A stretch of 64,000 bases of DNA from Clostridia bacterium (GTDB taxonomy: Bacteria > Bacillota > DSM-521 > Neomoorellales > SLTJ01): NCBI GenBank assembly GCA_024653205.1, contig JANLFO010000010.1, positions 19,828-83,827 on the forward strand. The letters run 5' to 3'. Position 1 is the stretch's first letter; every line of letters begins with the position of its first letter. A program made the translations under genes and the position numbers. Shown piece after piece: positions 50,826 through 58,207 of the stretch. The notes beneath the pieces are model-generated. The model was given only the letters and a program-made list of their open reading frames with translations, did not search any database and was not told the origin of the DNA.

Positions 50826-51866
50826 ATGACCGACAAGCTGATCACTACCCTCAAGCAGGTCAAAGAACTGACCGTCGACTCCCGGCGGCCTTTCTTCTCC
50901 GCCACCCACGAGGAAATAGCCACCGGCGCCACCACCGACATTTATTTCGTCCGCACCTACGAGATCCTCCGCTCCCTGGGCCAGGCCGACACCCCGGTAG
51001 CGGCGGAAATCTTCGCCCGCCGCGAGGGGATATTCGCCGGACTTCCCGAGGTCTTGAATCTCCTGGCCGACCGGCCGGTAGAGGTCTGGTCCCTCACCGA
51101 AGGAACCGCCTTCGAGGAAAGAGAAGTGGTGATGCGGCTGGTAGGCCCCTACGATCAGTTCGGTCTTTTCGAGACCACCATTCTGGGTATCCTGGCCCAT
51201 TCCAGCGGCTGGGCGACCGCAGCCAGGAAGGCCAAGGAGGCGGCCCAGGAGGCGGCCGTGTTCTGCTTTGGGGCCCGCCACGTGCATCCCGCGGTAGCGC
51301 CGGTAATGGAACGCGCGGCCATCGTCGGGGGCGCCGACGGTGCCAGCTGCATTCTGGCGGCAAAGCTCGCCGGTAAGGAGCCGGTGGGAACCGTGCCCCA
51401 CGCCATGTTCCTGATCGTGGGCGATACGGTGGAGGGTGCCCTGGCCTACCACCGCGTAATGCCTCCGGACGCTCCCCGCGTAATACTGGTAGATACCTTC
51501 AAGGACGAGGCCGAGGAAACCCTCAGAGTGGCCGAGGCCTTGGGCAGGGACCTCGCCGGGGTGCGCCTGGACACCCCGGGTGAGCGCGGCGGGGTCACCC
51601 CGGAACTGGTGCGGGAGGTACGGGCACGGCTGGATCAGGCCGGATACAACCACGTACGCATATTCGTCTCCGGCGGTCTGAACCCGGAGCGTATAGCCCG
51701 CCTGCGCCAGGCCGGAGCCGATGCTTTCGGTGTAGGCAGCTATATATCCAGCGCTCCGCCCATCGACATGACCTTGGATCTCAAGGTGGTACGCGGCCGG
51801 CCCTTCACCAAGCGCGGCCGTATACCCGGCGTCACTCTTAATCCCAAACTGCAACGGGTCAAGTGA
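50826..51866 (+). CDS. Nicotinate phosphoribosyltransferase (NAPRTase family)
   Basis: 346 residues, a short-form type II PRTase. SATHEEIATGATTDIYFVRT near the start, GARHVHPAVAP, GGADGASCILAAKLAG, GTVPHAMFLIVGD, DTFKDEAEE, VSGGLNPERIARL and VGSYI follow the family pattern. It salvages nicotinate into NAD. GAAGGAGTGAG upstream of the ATG. Quinolinate phosphoribosyltransferase is less likely because of the GTVPHA and VSGGLN motifs. Confidence 0.88.
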   Translation: MTDKLITTLKQVKELTVDSRRPFFSATHEEIATGATTDIYFVRTYEILRSLGQADTPVAAEIFARREGIFAGLPEVLNLLADRPVEVWSLTEGTAFEEREVVMRLVGPYDQFGLFETTILGILAHSSGWATAARKAKEAAQEAAVFCFGARHVHPAVAPVMERAAIVGGADGASCILAAKLAGKEPVGTVPHAMFLIVGDTVEGALAYHRVMPPDAPRVILVDTFKDEAEETLRVAEALGRDLAGVRLDTPGERGGVTPELVREVRARLDQAGYNHVRIFVSGGLNPERIARLRQAGADAFGVGSYISSAPPIDMTLDLKVVRGRPFTKRGRIPGVTLNPKLQRVK

Positions 51867-51940
51867 CCCTCCTTGCCTGCATAGCTGCCGCGTGTTCCTG
51901 GAATAATTAGCTATGAACCAGTTCTGCCGGAGGCGGCAGC

Positions 51941-52747
51941 GTGCCGGATTGGAAGTACTACGTCACCTCGCTGGTGGCCGTATTCCTCGCCCTGGGTATA
52001 GGCATCCTGATCGGAAGTATGGTGGTGGGGAGCGAGGCGGTCCTCAGCCAGCAAAGCGGCATGCTGGCGAGGCTGGAGGCCGACCTCTTAAGCCTCAAAG
52101 AAGACAATACCCGCTTGCGCCAGGAGACAGAACAGGCGCGCCAGGCCCTGGAGCGCGCCCGCATCCTGGCGGCTGAAGTTTTGCCCTCTCTTCTGGACGG
52201 CCGTTTGCGCGGGGCAGCCGTAACCGTGGTCGCTGGCGTCGAAGACCGCTCCCCGGAGCTGGAGGAGACGTTGCGCCGCTCCGGGGCCCTCTTGAGTTGC
52301 GCCTTCCTGGACTGCAGCCGTATCTCCTGGCCCGAAATAGCCAGGCGACTGGGTGCCTCTGCCGGTTCCCCGCCGGAGCGCTTGGCCCGCATGCTCGGGG
52401 AACAGGTAGGGCGGGCACTAACCGGAGAACTCTCGGCCGGTGACCTCCTGGAGTGGGGGCGCGCCCAGGGCTGGTGGAGCCCGGAAGGACAGGACCTCTC
52501 GGGCGGCGCGCTGGTCATCCTGGAAGATGACGAAGCGACGGCCAAGTCGCCCCGGCGCCAGCTACTTCTCTCCCTGGCCGGCTACTGGCACCGGTACGGC
52601 GGCCCGGTGGTGGCGGCCACTCCGTCCGAGGCCCGCACCCTCGTCGCCTACCACCGGCAGGGCGCGACCACGGTAGGCCATGTGCAGGAGCCCTGGGGCC
52701 GCGCGGCCGTGGTTGCCGCCCTACTCGCTTCCGCGCCCACACAGTAG
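51941..52747 (+). CDS. MctB-like (DUF3186) membrane-anchored protein
   Basis: 268 residues with an N-terminal membrane helix (about 7-29, VTSLVAVFLALGIGILIGSMVV), a coiled coil (35-75) and an alpha/beta domain. This matches the MctB family, named for a mycobacterial copper channel protein, whose Firmicute members are of uncertain function. GTG start with GGAGGCGGC upstream. It lies alone behind the nicotinate phosphoribosyltransferase gene. A copper role is not supported by any local gene. Confidence 0.75.
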   Translation: MPDWKYYVTSLVAVFLALGIGILIGSMVVGSEAVLSQQSGMLARLEADLLSLKEDNTRLRQETEQARQALERARILAAEVLPSLLDGRLRGAAVTVVAGVEDRSPELEETLRRSGALLSCAFLDCSRISWPEIARRLGASAGSPPERLARMLGEQVGRALTGELSAGDLLEWGRAQGWWSPEGQDLSGGALVILEDDEATAKSPRRQLLLSLAGYWHRYGGPVVAATPSEARTLVAYHRQGATTVGHVQEPWGRAAVVAALLASAPTQ

Positions 52748-52777
52748 CCCTGCCCTACCGTCCACCTGTGCCAAACC

Positions 52778-52820
52778 TGAGTTATCCCCACCTTCCCGAA
52801 GGCAGTCCTGGTTTTCCCCG
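52778..52820. repeat. Dispersed intergenic repeat, copy 6 (terminal part only)
   Basis: TGAGTTATCCCC-accttcccga-AGGCAGTCCTGGTTTTCCCC, the outer end of the repeat. With copy 7 in the same orientation it brackets tRNA-Leu(GAG). Confidence 0.6.
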
Positions 52821-52863
52821 TCTCGGGAGGGCGGGAGGCGCAAACCCGGCCAAGAAGCAAGAG

Positions 52864-52889
52864 GCCTGCTCACGGTGACGGGAGCAGGC
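52864..52889. terminator. Hairpin terminator between the MctB-like gene and tRNA-Leu(GAG)
   Basis: GCCTGCTC-N10-GAGCAGGC, followed on the plus strand by TCATCACTTTTCTCTTCTT and on the minus strand by CTCTTGCTTCTT. It can serve both converging transcripts. Confidence 0.65.
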
Positions 52890-52907
52890 TCATCACTTTT
52901 CTCTTCT

Positions 52908-52993
52908 TGGTGTCCGAGGCGGGACTTGAACCCGCACGGGACTGACCCATACGCCCCTCAAACGTACGCGTCTGCCAGTTCCGCCACTCGGAC
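52908..52993 (-). tRNA. tRNA-Leu(GAG)
   Basis: An 86-nt type II tRNA. Acceptor GTCCGAG pairs with CTCGGAC, discriminator A, CCA encoded; anticodon stem TACGT/GCGTA with loop TTGAGGG gives GAG; long variable arm; T-arm GCGGGTTCAAGTCCCGC. Confidence 0.93.
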
Positions 52994-53014
52994 ACCGGTT
53001 ATCATCCCGCTTAA

Positions 53015-53043
53015 ATGGTAGCACGGGTACCGTCCCGAGTCAA
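53015..53043 (-). promoter_or_regulatory. Promoter of tRNA-Leu(GAG)
   Basis: TTGACT (53038-53043), 17-base spacer ending TGC, TACCAT (53015-53020). Confidence 0.7.
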
Positions 53044-53058
53044 GACCACGGGCCCGGC

Positions 53059-53101
53059 CGAGTTATCCCCGCCCTCCCGAACACGGTCTGGTTTTCCGGG
53101 G
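53059..53101. repeat. Dispersed intergenic repeat, copy 7 (terminal part only)
   Basis: CGAGTTATCCCC-gccctcccga-ACACGGTC-TGGTTTTCC, closely similar to copy 6, 280 bases away in the same orientation. Confidence 0.6.
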
Positions 53102-53165
53102 TGCGAAAGGATAGACCGGCCCGGCGGCGTAATCCTATACTCGGAACGAGGGGGGCAGGGGAGTC

Positions 53166-53693
53166 ATGCCCAGGATACTCTTCGTAGACGACGACCACGC
53201 CTGCCGGGCGCCCATGGCCCGGGTCTTCGCCCGGCTTGTGGCTCCCCCGGACGTGGAAGCAGTAAGCGCCGGGCGGCGCCCGGGGCCTCCTCACCCCCTG
53301 GCCCGCCGGGTCTTAGCCGAGCTGGGCTTAGAAATGCCGGAGGAACCGGGACGGGCTCTGGCGGAGATGGCCGGCGAGAGCTTTGACCTCACCGTGATAC
53401 TCAGCACCCACCTGCGGCAGCGCGAGCCGGTGCTGCACGGGCTGCACGGCGTTCTGTGGTGGGACCTGGCGGATCCCCTGGCAACCGAGGGGCCGGACGA
53501 GGCCCGCCTGAGCGCCCTGCGCCGGTGCCGGGAAGAAATCCGCGACCGGGTGCGCAGTCAAGCTCTTGCGGGTCCTGCAGGAGGGCACCTTCGAGCCGGT
53601 AGGAAGCGAAAAAACGGTTCGGGTGCACGTGCGGGTCATAAGCGCCACCAACCGAGACCTGAGGGAAATGGTAGCGCGGGGAGAGTTCCGTGA
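53166..53693 (+). pseudogene. Low-molecular-weight phosphatase/ArsC-like protein lacking the catalytic cysteine, with a frame-shifted tail
   Basis: Residues 1-125 follow the LMW-PTPase/arsenate reductase fold (MPRILFVDDDHACRAPMARVFARL, then FDLTVILST). The active-site loop of the family is C-x4-N-x-CRS; here the nucleophile position is Asp (FVDDDHACRAPMA), so it cannot be catalytic. From about residue 129 on, the frame runs out of phase through a fragment of an AAA+ gene, giving a meaningless Arg/Gly-rich tail. It is best read as a decayed gene or N-terminal relic. Confidence 0.6.
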
Positions 53694-53750
53694 GGACCTA
53701 TACTACCGCCTGTGCGTGGTTCCCCTCTGGCCTGTACACCCACGTATCGC
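53553..53750 (+). pseudogene. Fragment of a sigma-54 activator AAA+ domain
   Basis: In frame from about 53553: [19 protein letters not shown], then [28 protein letters not shown]. This is the stretch after Walker B in NtrC-type proteins. No upstream P-loop and no downstream HTH are present, and there is no start of its own. It overlaps the tail of the phosphatase-like frame. Confidence 0.75.
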
Positions 53751-53909
53751 CCACCGCCGGTGACCGGCTCGCCCGAAGTGGTCAAGCTCTTGACCGAGGA
53801 CGTGGCCCGGCTTACCGGGGGCCGGATAGCCGTGGGAGACGATCCGGCACAGGTGGTCGACGGGATCGAGGCTCACATTCGCAATAAGCGCACCGCCTTA
53901 GGGATCTAA
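53725..53909 (+). pseudogene. C-terminal fragment of an anaerobic CO dehydrogenase (CooS-like)
   Basis: GLYTHVSP in one frame continues, after one extra C at about 53748, as [18 protein letters not shown] in the next frame and ends EAHIRNKRTALGI. This resembles the last 60 residues of nickel CO dehydrogenase catalytic subunits. Only this end survives, with a frameshift. Identification from such a short piece is moderate. Confidence 0.55.
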
Positions 53910-53972
53910 AACACCCTGCGCGGGGCCGGGGAACCGCCAAACTGCGGTCTCCTCGGCCCCTTCTCGTTCCTG

Positions 53973-54875
53973 CTAGGTCTTCCGTGCGGCACCGGTTGAT
54001 CCTTTTCCCGTCGTCGCCGGCTCCACGTGCACCAGAACGTCCGTGACCTCCGGGAATCTTTCCTTGAGCCTGGCGGCCACCTGGTGGGAGAGCGCATGCG
54101 CCTCCTCCAACGTCATGGCCCCCTCCACCTCGAGATGCAGGTCCAGGGACACGTCGTCTTCGCGGCCGCGGCTGCGCACCGCGTGGCAGGCTTTCACACC
54201 TTCCACGGAGAGTACCGCTTCCTCTACCGCCCCGGGTTCGATTATCGCCCGGTCGCACAGCACGCCGGCCGCTTCTTTCAATACCATGTAGCCGGCACGA
54301 ACGATCAACGCGGCAATAACCAGTGAGGTAACCAGGTCCACCTCCGGGTAACCGAAACGTACCGCGGCCAGGGTGCCCACCACGGAAAGAGAAACGTAAA
54401 TGTCGCTCTTGGTGTGGTAGGAGTCGGCTACCAGGAATTCACTCCGCAGGCGCTTTCCCGCCCGATATTCGTAGCGGGCGACCAGGAGATTCGCGGCCAG
54501 GGTAGCGGCCATGACCGCGAAGCTATACCAGCTGACATCTACCGCTACCGGGGCCTTCAGCCGGCCGATGACCTCCACCACCACGTTCTGGGCGGCAAAG
54601 AATAAAAGGGCGGCAATCCCCACTGCGGCCAAGGTTTCGAACTTTCGGTGACCGTAAGGGTGATCGGCATCGGCCGGGCGGGAGGCAAGGCTGATCCCGA
54701 TAAGGCCCACAACGTTGGAAGCCCCGTCGGCCAGGGAGTGGAAGCCGTCCGCCGCCATGCTGGCGCTCCCGATTCGGTTTCCCACCACGATCTTGAGCAG
54801 GGCCACGGCCACGTTGGCCGCCAGGGTGGCTACCAGGACCTTTTGAATCTGACGGTGATTCTGCAACAGATACAA
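53973..54875 (-). CDS. Cation diffusion facilitator (CDF) metal exporter
   Basis: 300 residues with six membrane spans and a cytoplasmic C-terminal domain. Metal-site pairs are MAADGFHSLADGASN in TM2 and ADSYHTKSDIYVS in TM5 (HxxxD/DxxxD type). The C-terminal part (GVKACHAVRSRGREDDVSLDLHLEVEG, HALSHQVAARL) is the usual dimerising metal-sensing fold. It exports Zn, Fe or Mn by proton antiport. Metal preference cannot be read from the sequence. Transcribed toward the gene graveyard. Confidence 0.93.
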   Translation of the reverse strand: MYLLQNHRQIQKVLVATLAANVAVALLKIVVGNRIGSASMAADGFHSLADGASNVVGLIGISLASRPADADHPYGHRKFETLAAVGIAALLFFAAQNVVVEVIGRLKAPVAVDVSWYSFAVMAATLAANLLVARYEYRAGKRLRSEFLVADSYHTKSDIYVSLSVVGTLAAVRFGYPEVDLVTSLVIAALIVRAGYMVLKEAAGVLCDRAIIEPGAVEEAVLSVEGVKACHAVRSRGREDDVSLDLHLEVEGAMTLEEAHALSHQVAARLKERFPEVTDVLVHVEPATTGKGSTGAARKT

Positions 54876-54951
54876 CCTCTCTCGTCAGTAGTTCTCCGGC
54901 TCTGAGACATGACCGAAAAGGCAACCGGAGGCCCCGGCAACAGGCAAGCTG

Positions 54952-55497
54952 CTAAAGCTGCCTGGGCTTGCAGATGATCTCCCGCACCTGAGTCTCAAAG
55001 AAGGTGTTGGAGTGCGAGGGCAGCACCACCAGGGCGGTGTCCGCTCCGCGACCGGTGCCGGCCACGGCCACCACTTCCCGGCCGTAGGGAATGAGCCCCG
55101 CGTCCAGGGCCATACAGGCAATCTCCACTCCCACCTTTACCCCCTGACCCAACAGCCGGAGGCTGGCGGCAATTATCTCCGCCGGGTAAAGCCCCCCGAA
55201 CTTCAGGCGCAGGGCGCGGTCCAGGCCGGCCATCAGGTGGGTAGTGGTGAGCACCCTGGCGCCACCGGCCTGCAGAGCCGCGCGCTCCTCGGGGGGCATT
55301 TCGTCTCGACCCGGGCCGGCAAAGCCTACGTGGTGGGTCACGCAGACGACTTCCAGTCCCCGACCCAGGCAGAGCCTGGCGGTTTGCCCCGTGTTCGAGG
55401 CTACCACCAGGTGTTCTATATGCAGTTCCTTGGCGCGGCGTACCGCCAATTCCAAAGTTCTTTCCGTGTTCTCCGGTCCTGGCTCCTCCCAGTACAT
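54952..55497 (-). CDS. Stand-alone pyruvate kinase C-terminal (alpha/beta) domain protein
   Basis: 181 residues from the ATG at 55497. The fold is that of the PK_C domain: TLELAVRRAKELHIEHLVVASNTGQTARLCLGRGLEVVCVTHHVGF, then GGARVLTTTHLMAGLDRAL and VALDAGLIPYGREVVAVAGTGRGADTALVV. No catalytic pyruvate kinase domain is attached. Such solo domains are found in many Clostridia and Archaea; the role is unknown, possibly nucleotide or effector binding. It is divergent from minC. Confidence 0.8.
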   Translation of the reverse strand: MYWEEPGPENTERTLELAVRRAKELHIEHLVVASNTGQTARLCLGRGLEVVCVTHHVGFAGPGRDEMPPEERAALQAGGARVLTTTHLMAGLDRALRLKFGGLYPAEIIAASLRLLGQGVKVGVEIACMALDAGLIPYGREVVAVAGTGRGADTALVVLPSHSNTFFETQVREIICKPRQL

Positions 55498-55690
55498 CAC
55501 TTCCGCCCCGCCTACGGTCCACACCCGGTGGCGGCGGCCTTCCTCCTTTCCAGCGGGCGTCGGCTCTGACCCCTTCCTCCTCATCTTACCTGCCCCAAAC
55601 CGATAGAACAAGTCCCTGCAGCGGTTCGGGTCGCGCGGCAGGAATTGGGTCTATTGCCGTCGAAGTACCCGTCATCAAGTCGGTATCAGG

Positions 55691-56371
55691 ATGCTCTCCA
55701 AGAGAGGTTGGACACCGGTGGCCAGAATTCCGATGAAATCGAAGAGCGAGGTCGAAATCAGGGGAACCGCGAACGGTTTGGTAATCCTGCTCGATCCCGA
55801 GGCGCCGGTAGAACGGCTGGCTCAGGCACTGCGGGCCAAGCTCGCCGCCGCGCGCGGTTTCTTCGCCGGTGCCGACTGTCAGCTCCGGTGGCGCGACCGG
55901 CCCCAGGAGGCGGATTTGCCCGCCCTGGCACAGATCCTGGCCGAATACGGGCTGCTCCTGCGCTCACCCGGCCCGGAAAAACCCTCACCCGTTGTGGGTC
56001 TTCCCGGAAGAACGGCGGAGGTAATTGCCCTGCCCAGTCATCAGGCCATGCTGGTACAGGGTCTGGTGCGCGGGGGACAGACCGTCCGGCACCCGAGCCA
56101 CGTAGTCATCCTGGGGCACGTGAATCCCGGCGGCCGGGTAGAGGCGGGCGGGCACGTCATCGTACTGGGCAAATTGGCCGGGACCGTCCTGGCCGGTTAC
56201 CCGGACAACACCCGGGCGGCCATATGGACCTGGGTCCTGGCCAGCCGCAAGGTGGCCGTGGCCGGGCGCTACCTGCCTTTAGAAGCAGACCTTCCCTCGG
56301 GTCCGGCGGTAGTGAGGCTTTACCACCACCGGGTGCGGGCGGAAGCCTGGTCCGGCTCCCGACAGAGATAG
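55691..56371 (+). CDS. minC: Septum site-determining protein MinC
   Basis: 226 residues. N-terminal FtsZ-inhibiting domain (VEIRGTANGLVILLDPEAPVERLAQALRAKL) and C-terminal beta-helix domain (LVRGGQTVRHPSHVVILGHVNPGGRVEAGGHVIVLGKLAGTVLAGYPDN) are both present. It blocks FtsZ assembly away from mid-cell. minD and minE are not adjacent, which is unusual because minC normally sits beside minD in Clostridia. The start may lie 14 codons later at an internal ATG. Converges with pfkA. Confidence 0.9.
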   Translation: MLSKRGWTPVARIPMKSKSEVEIRGTANGLVILLDPEAPVERLAQALRAKLAAARGFFAGADCQLRWRDRPQEADLPALAQILAEYGLLLRSPGPEKPSPVVGLPGRTAEVIALPSHQAMLVQGLVRGGQTVRHPSHVVILGHVNPGGRVEAGGHVIVLGKLAGTVLAGYPDNTRAAIWTWVLASRKVAVAGRYLPLEADLPSGPAVVRLYHHRVRAEAWSGSRQR

Positions 56372-56378
56372 CCCCGCT

Positions 56379-57338
56379 TCACAGGGCCAGTACGCCGGCC
56401 AGCTCGTACAGGCCCATATCTATGGTTTTTTCGCCCTCCAGGACCCGGTCCAGCTCTAGCGCCTCGATCTCTCCCCGCACCAGGCCCACCATGTAGCCGG
56501 CCTTACCCTCGAGCAGGAGTTCCACCGCCCGCGCTCCCATCCTGCTGGCCAGAATGCGGTCCCAGGCGGTCGGCGCGCCGCCCCGCTGAATGTGCCCCAG
56601 TACCGTCACCCGGGTTTCCAACCCCGTTCGTGCGGCCATCACCTTTCCCAGTTCCACGGCGCTGGCCACGCCCTCGGCCACCACCACTATGCTGTGCAAC
56701 TTGCCCCGCCGCCGGCCGCGCTGGATGCGGTCCACCACCGCCTCCAGCTCAAACGGGATCTCCGGAATGAGAATGGCCTCCGCACCGCCGGCAATCCCAG
56801 CCAGGAGCGCGATCTGCCCCGAGCGCCGTCCCATCACCTCCACCAGGAAGAGGCGCTCGTGCGAGGTGGCCGTATCTCGAATCTTGTTGATCGCATCCAC
56901 CGCGGTGTTCAGGGCGGTATCAAACCCTAAGGTGTAGTCCGTCCCGGGGATGTCGTTGTCGATGGTGGCGGGAACGGCCACCACCGCCACCCCGCGCCGG
57001 GAAAGGGCCTGGGCACCCCGGAAGGAACCGTCACCGCCGATTACCACCAGCGCCTGAATCCCGGCTTCCTTAAGTACCTGTGCCCCCCGATCCTGACCGC
57101 CGGAGGTGTAGAATTCGAGACTCCTGGCCGTACGCAGCATGGTTCCGCCCCGGTGGATGATGTCCGAAACCGAAGCCAGGTCCAGGGGACGCATGTCCCC
57201 TTCCAGAAGGCCGGCAAAACCGCGAGAGATTCCCACTACCTCCAGGCCGTGATAGACGGCCTTTCGCGTTACCGCCCGAATACAGGCGTTCATCCCCGGC
57301 GCGTCTCCGCCGCTGGTCACCACCCCTATACGCCGCAA
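56379..57338 (-). CDS. pfkA: 6-phosphofructokinase
   Basis: 319 residues, standard for bacterial PfkA. ATP site GVVTSGGDAPGMN and GGDGSFRGA (Gly after GGD, as in ATP-dependent enzymes), catalytic Asp in PATIDNDIPGTD, MGRRSG and LGHIQRGGAPTAWDR. Phosphorylates fructose-6-phosphate in glycolysis. The mtrB gene lies about 90 bases upstream in the same direction. Confidence 0.96.
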   Translation of the reverse strand: MRRIGVVTSGGDAPGMNACIRAVTRKAVYHGLEVVGISRGFAGLLEGDMRPLDLASVSDIIHRGGTMLRTARSLEFYTSGGQDRGAQVLKEAGIQALVVIGGDGSFRGAQALSRRGVAVVAVPATIDNDIPGTDYTLGFDTALNTAVDAINKIRDTATSHERLFLVEVMGRRSGQIALLAGIAGGAEAILIPEIPFELEAVVDRIQRGRRRGKLHSIVVVAEGVASAVELGKVMAARTGLETRVTVLGHIQRGGAPTAWDRILASRMGARAVELLLEGKAGYMVGLVRGEIEALELDRVLEGEKTIDMGLYELAGVLAL

Positions 57339-57425
57339 ATTCCGGTGCCCTCCGAATAGACCCCACCGATGCCGTGCGGCACCGTATCGGGGCCCGAGTC
57401 TAACCGATAACCGCCCGCCCCGCCC

Positions 57426-57656
57426 CTAGTCACCGGTCTCCACGTAACCGTGGCGGGTGTAGATCTGGGCTCTCCCCCGGACCTTTATGGCCGAGGTAAA
57501 CTCGGTGAACTGGGCTACCATCACCTCGCCCTTATCCAGTTTCTCCGAGTGGTGGGACTTAGTATCCCGGCCCCGGGTGAGACCGATGATGGTTACCCCG
57601 TTTTCCAGAGCCTTGATCACCACGTAATCGCTCGTACTCCAGTGGTGCTCCTCCAT
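57426..57656 (-). CDS. mtrB: Tryptophan RNA-binding attenuator protein (TRAP)
   Basis: 76 residues, the same size as Bacillus TRAP. The sequence keeps the tryptophan-pocket loop and the RNA-binding residues KLDKGEV (Lys39) and [16 protein letters not shown] (Lys58, Arg60), matching Lys37, Lys56 and Arg58 of Bacillus. It forms an 11-subunit ring that, when loaded with tryptophan, binds (G/U)AG repeats in trp leaders. No mtrA and no trp genes are close. It lies between coaD and pfkA, 17 bases from coaD. Confidence 0.93.
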   Translation of the reverse strand: MEEHHWSTSDYVVIKALENGVTIIGLTRGRDTKSHHSEKLDKGEVMVAQFTEFTSAIKVRGRAQIYTRHGYVETGD

Positions 57657-57673
57657 CCTTCCTGACCCCCTCG

Positions 57674-58183
57674 TCAGTCCCTAAAGACCGGCCAGCCGCA
57701 GGGCTGACGCCTGAACTTTTCCTTCAGCGCCTTTTCTACCTGGGGCGGCACCAGACCGCTGATGGAACCGCCCAGGGCAGCTACCTGCTTGATAATGCTG
57801 GAACTGAGAAAGGAGTACTCGTTGGCGGTCATAAGAAATATGGTTTCCACGTGCTCGTTCAGTTTCTTGTTCATGAGATACATCTGAAACTCGTACTCGA
57901 AATCGGAAACCGCCCGGATACCACGGATGATGGCCTGGGCCCCCTGCGAGTGCACAAAGTCCATGAGCAACCCGTCGAAGCCCACCACCTCCACATTGGG
58001 AAGGCAGGCGGTAGTGGCCCGCACCAGTTCCACGCGCTCCCCCAGGGTGAAAAGGTTCTGCTTGTAGTTTTCCGCCGCCACGCCGATTACCAATCGATCA
58101 AATAGCTTTGCCGCCCGCTCGACGAGATCCAGGTGCCCGTTGGTGATGGGATCGAAAGTCCCCGGGTAGACGGCTTTTCTCAA
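57674..58183 (-). CDS. coaD: Phosphopantetheine adenylyltransferase
   Basis: 169 residues. Nucleotidyltransferase motif [12 protein letters not shown] (residues 8-19), [20 protein letters not shown] and the SSSIIKQVA loop. Transfers AMP to 4'-phosphopantetheine in CoA synthesis. Between dnaE and mtrB, all leftward. Confidence 0.97.
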   Translation of the reverse strand: MRKAVYPGTFDPITNGHLDLVERAAKLFDRLVIGVAAENYKQNLFTLGERVELVRATTACLPNVEVVGFDGLLMDFVHSQGAQAIIRGIRAVSDFEYEFQMYLMNKKLNEHVETIFLMTANEYSFLSSSIIKQVAALGGSISGLVPPQVEKALKEKFRRQPCGWPVFRD

Positions 58184-58207
58184 GGATCGCGCCCCTTTCC
58201 TGTTAGG

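Noticed and set aside
53059..53101. Start of a CRISPR array (similar repeats at 52778 and 53059)
   Set aside because: Only two copies, 280 bases apart with a tRNA between them, and the same sequence recurs singly elsewhere; it belongs to the dispersed repeat family. No CRISPR array or cas gene was seen in the window.
53712..53909. Separate small gene encoding a 65-residue protein
   Set aside because: Only the part after about residue 16 makes sense, as the end of a larger CO-dehydrogenase-like protein whose earlier codons lie in another frame.
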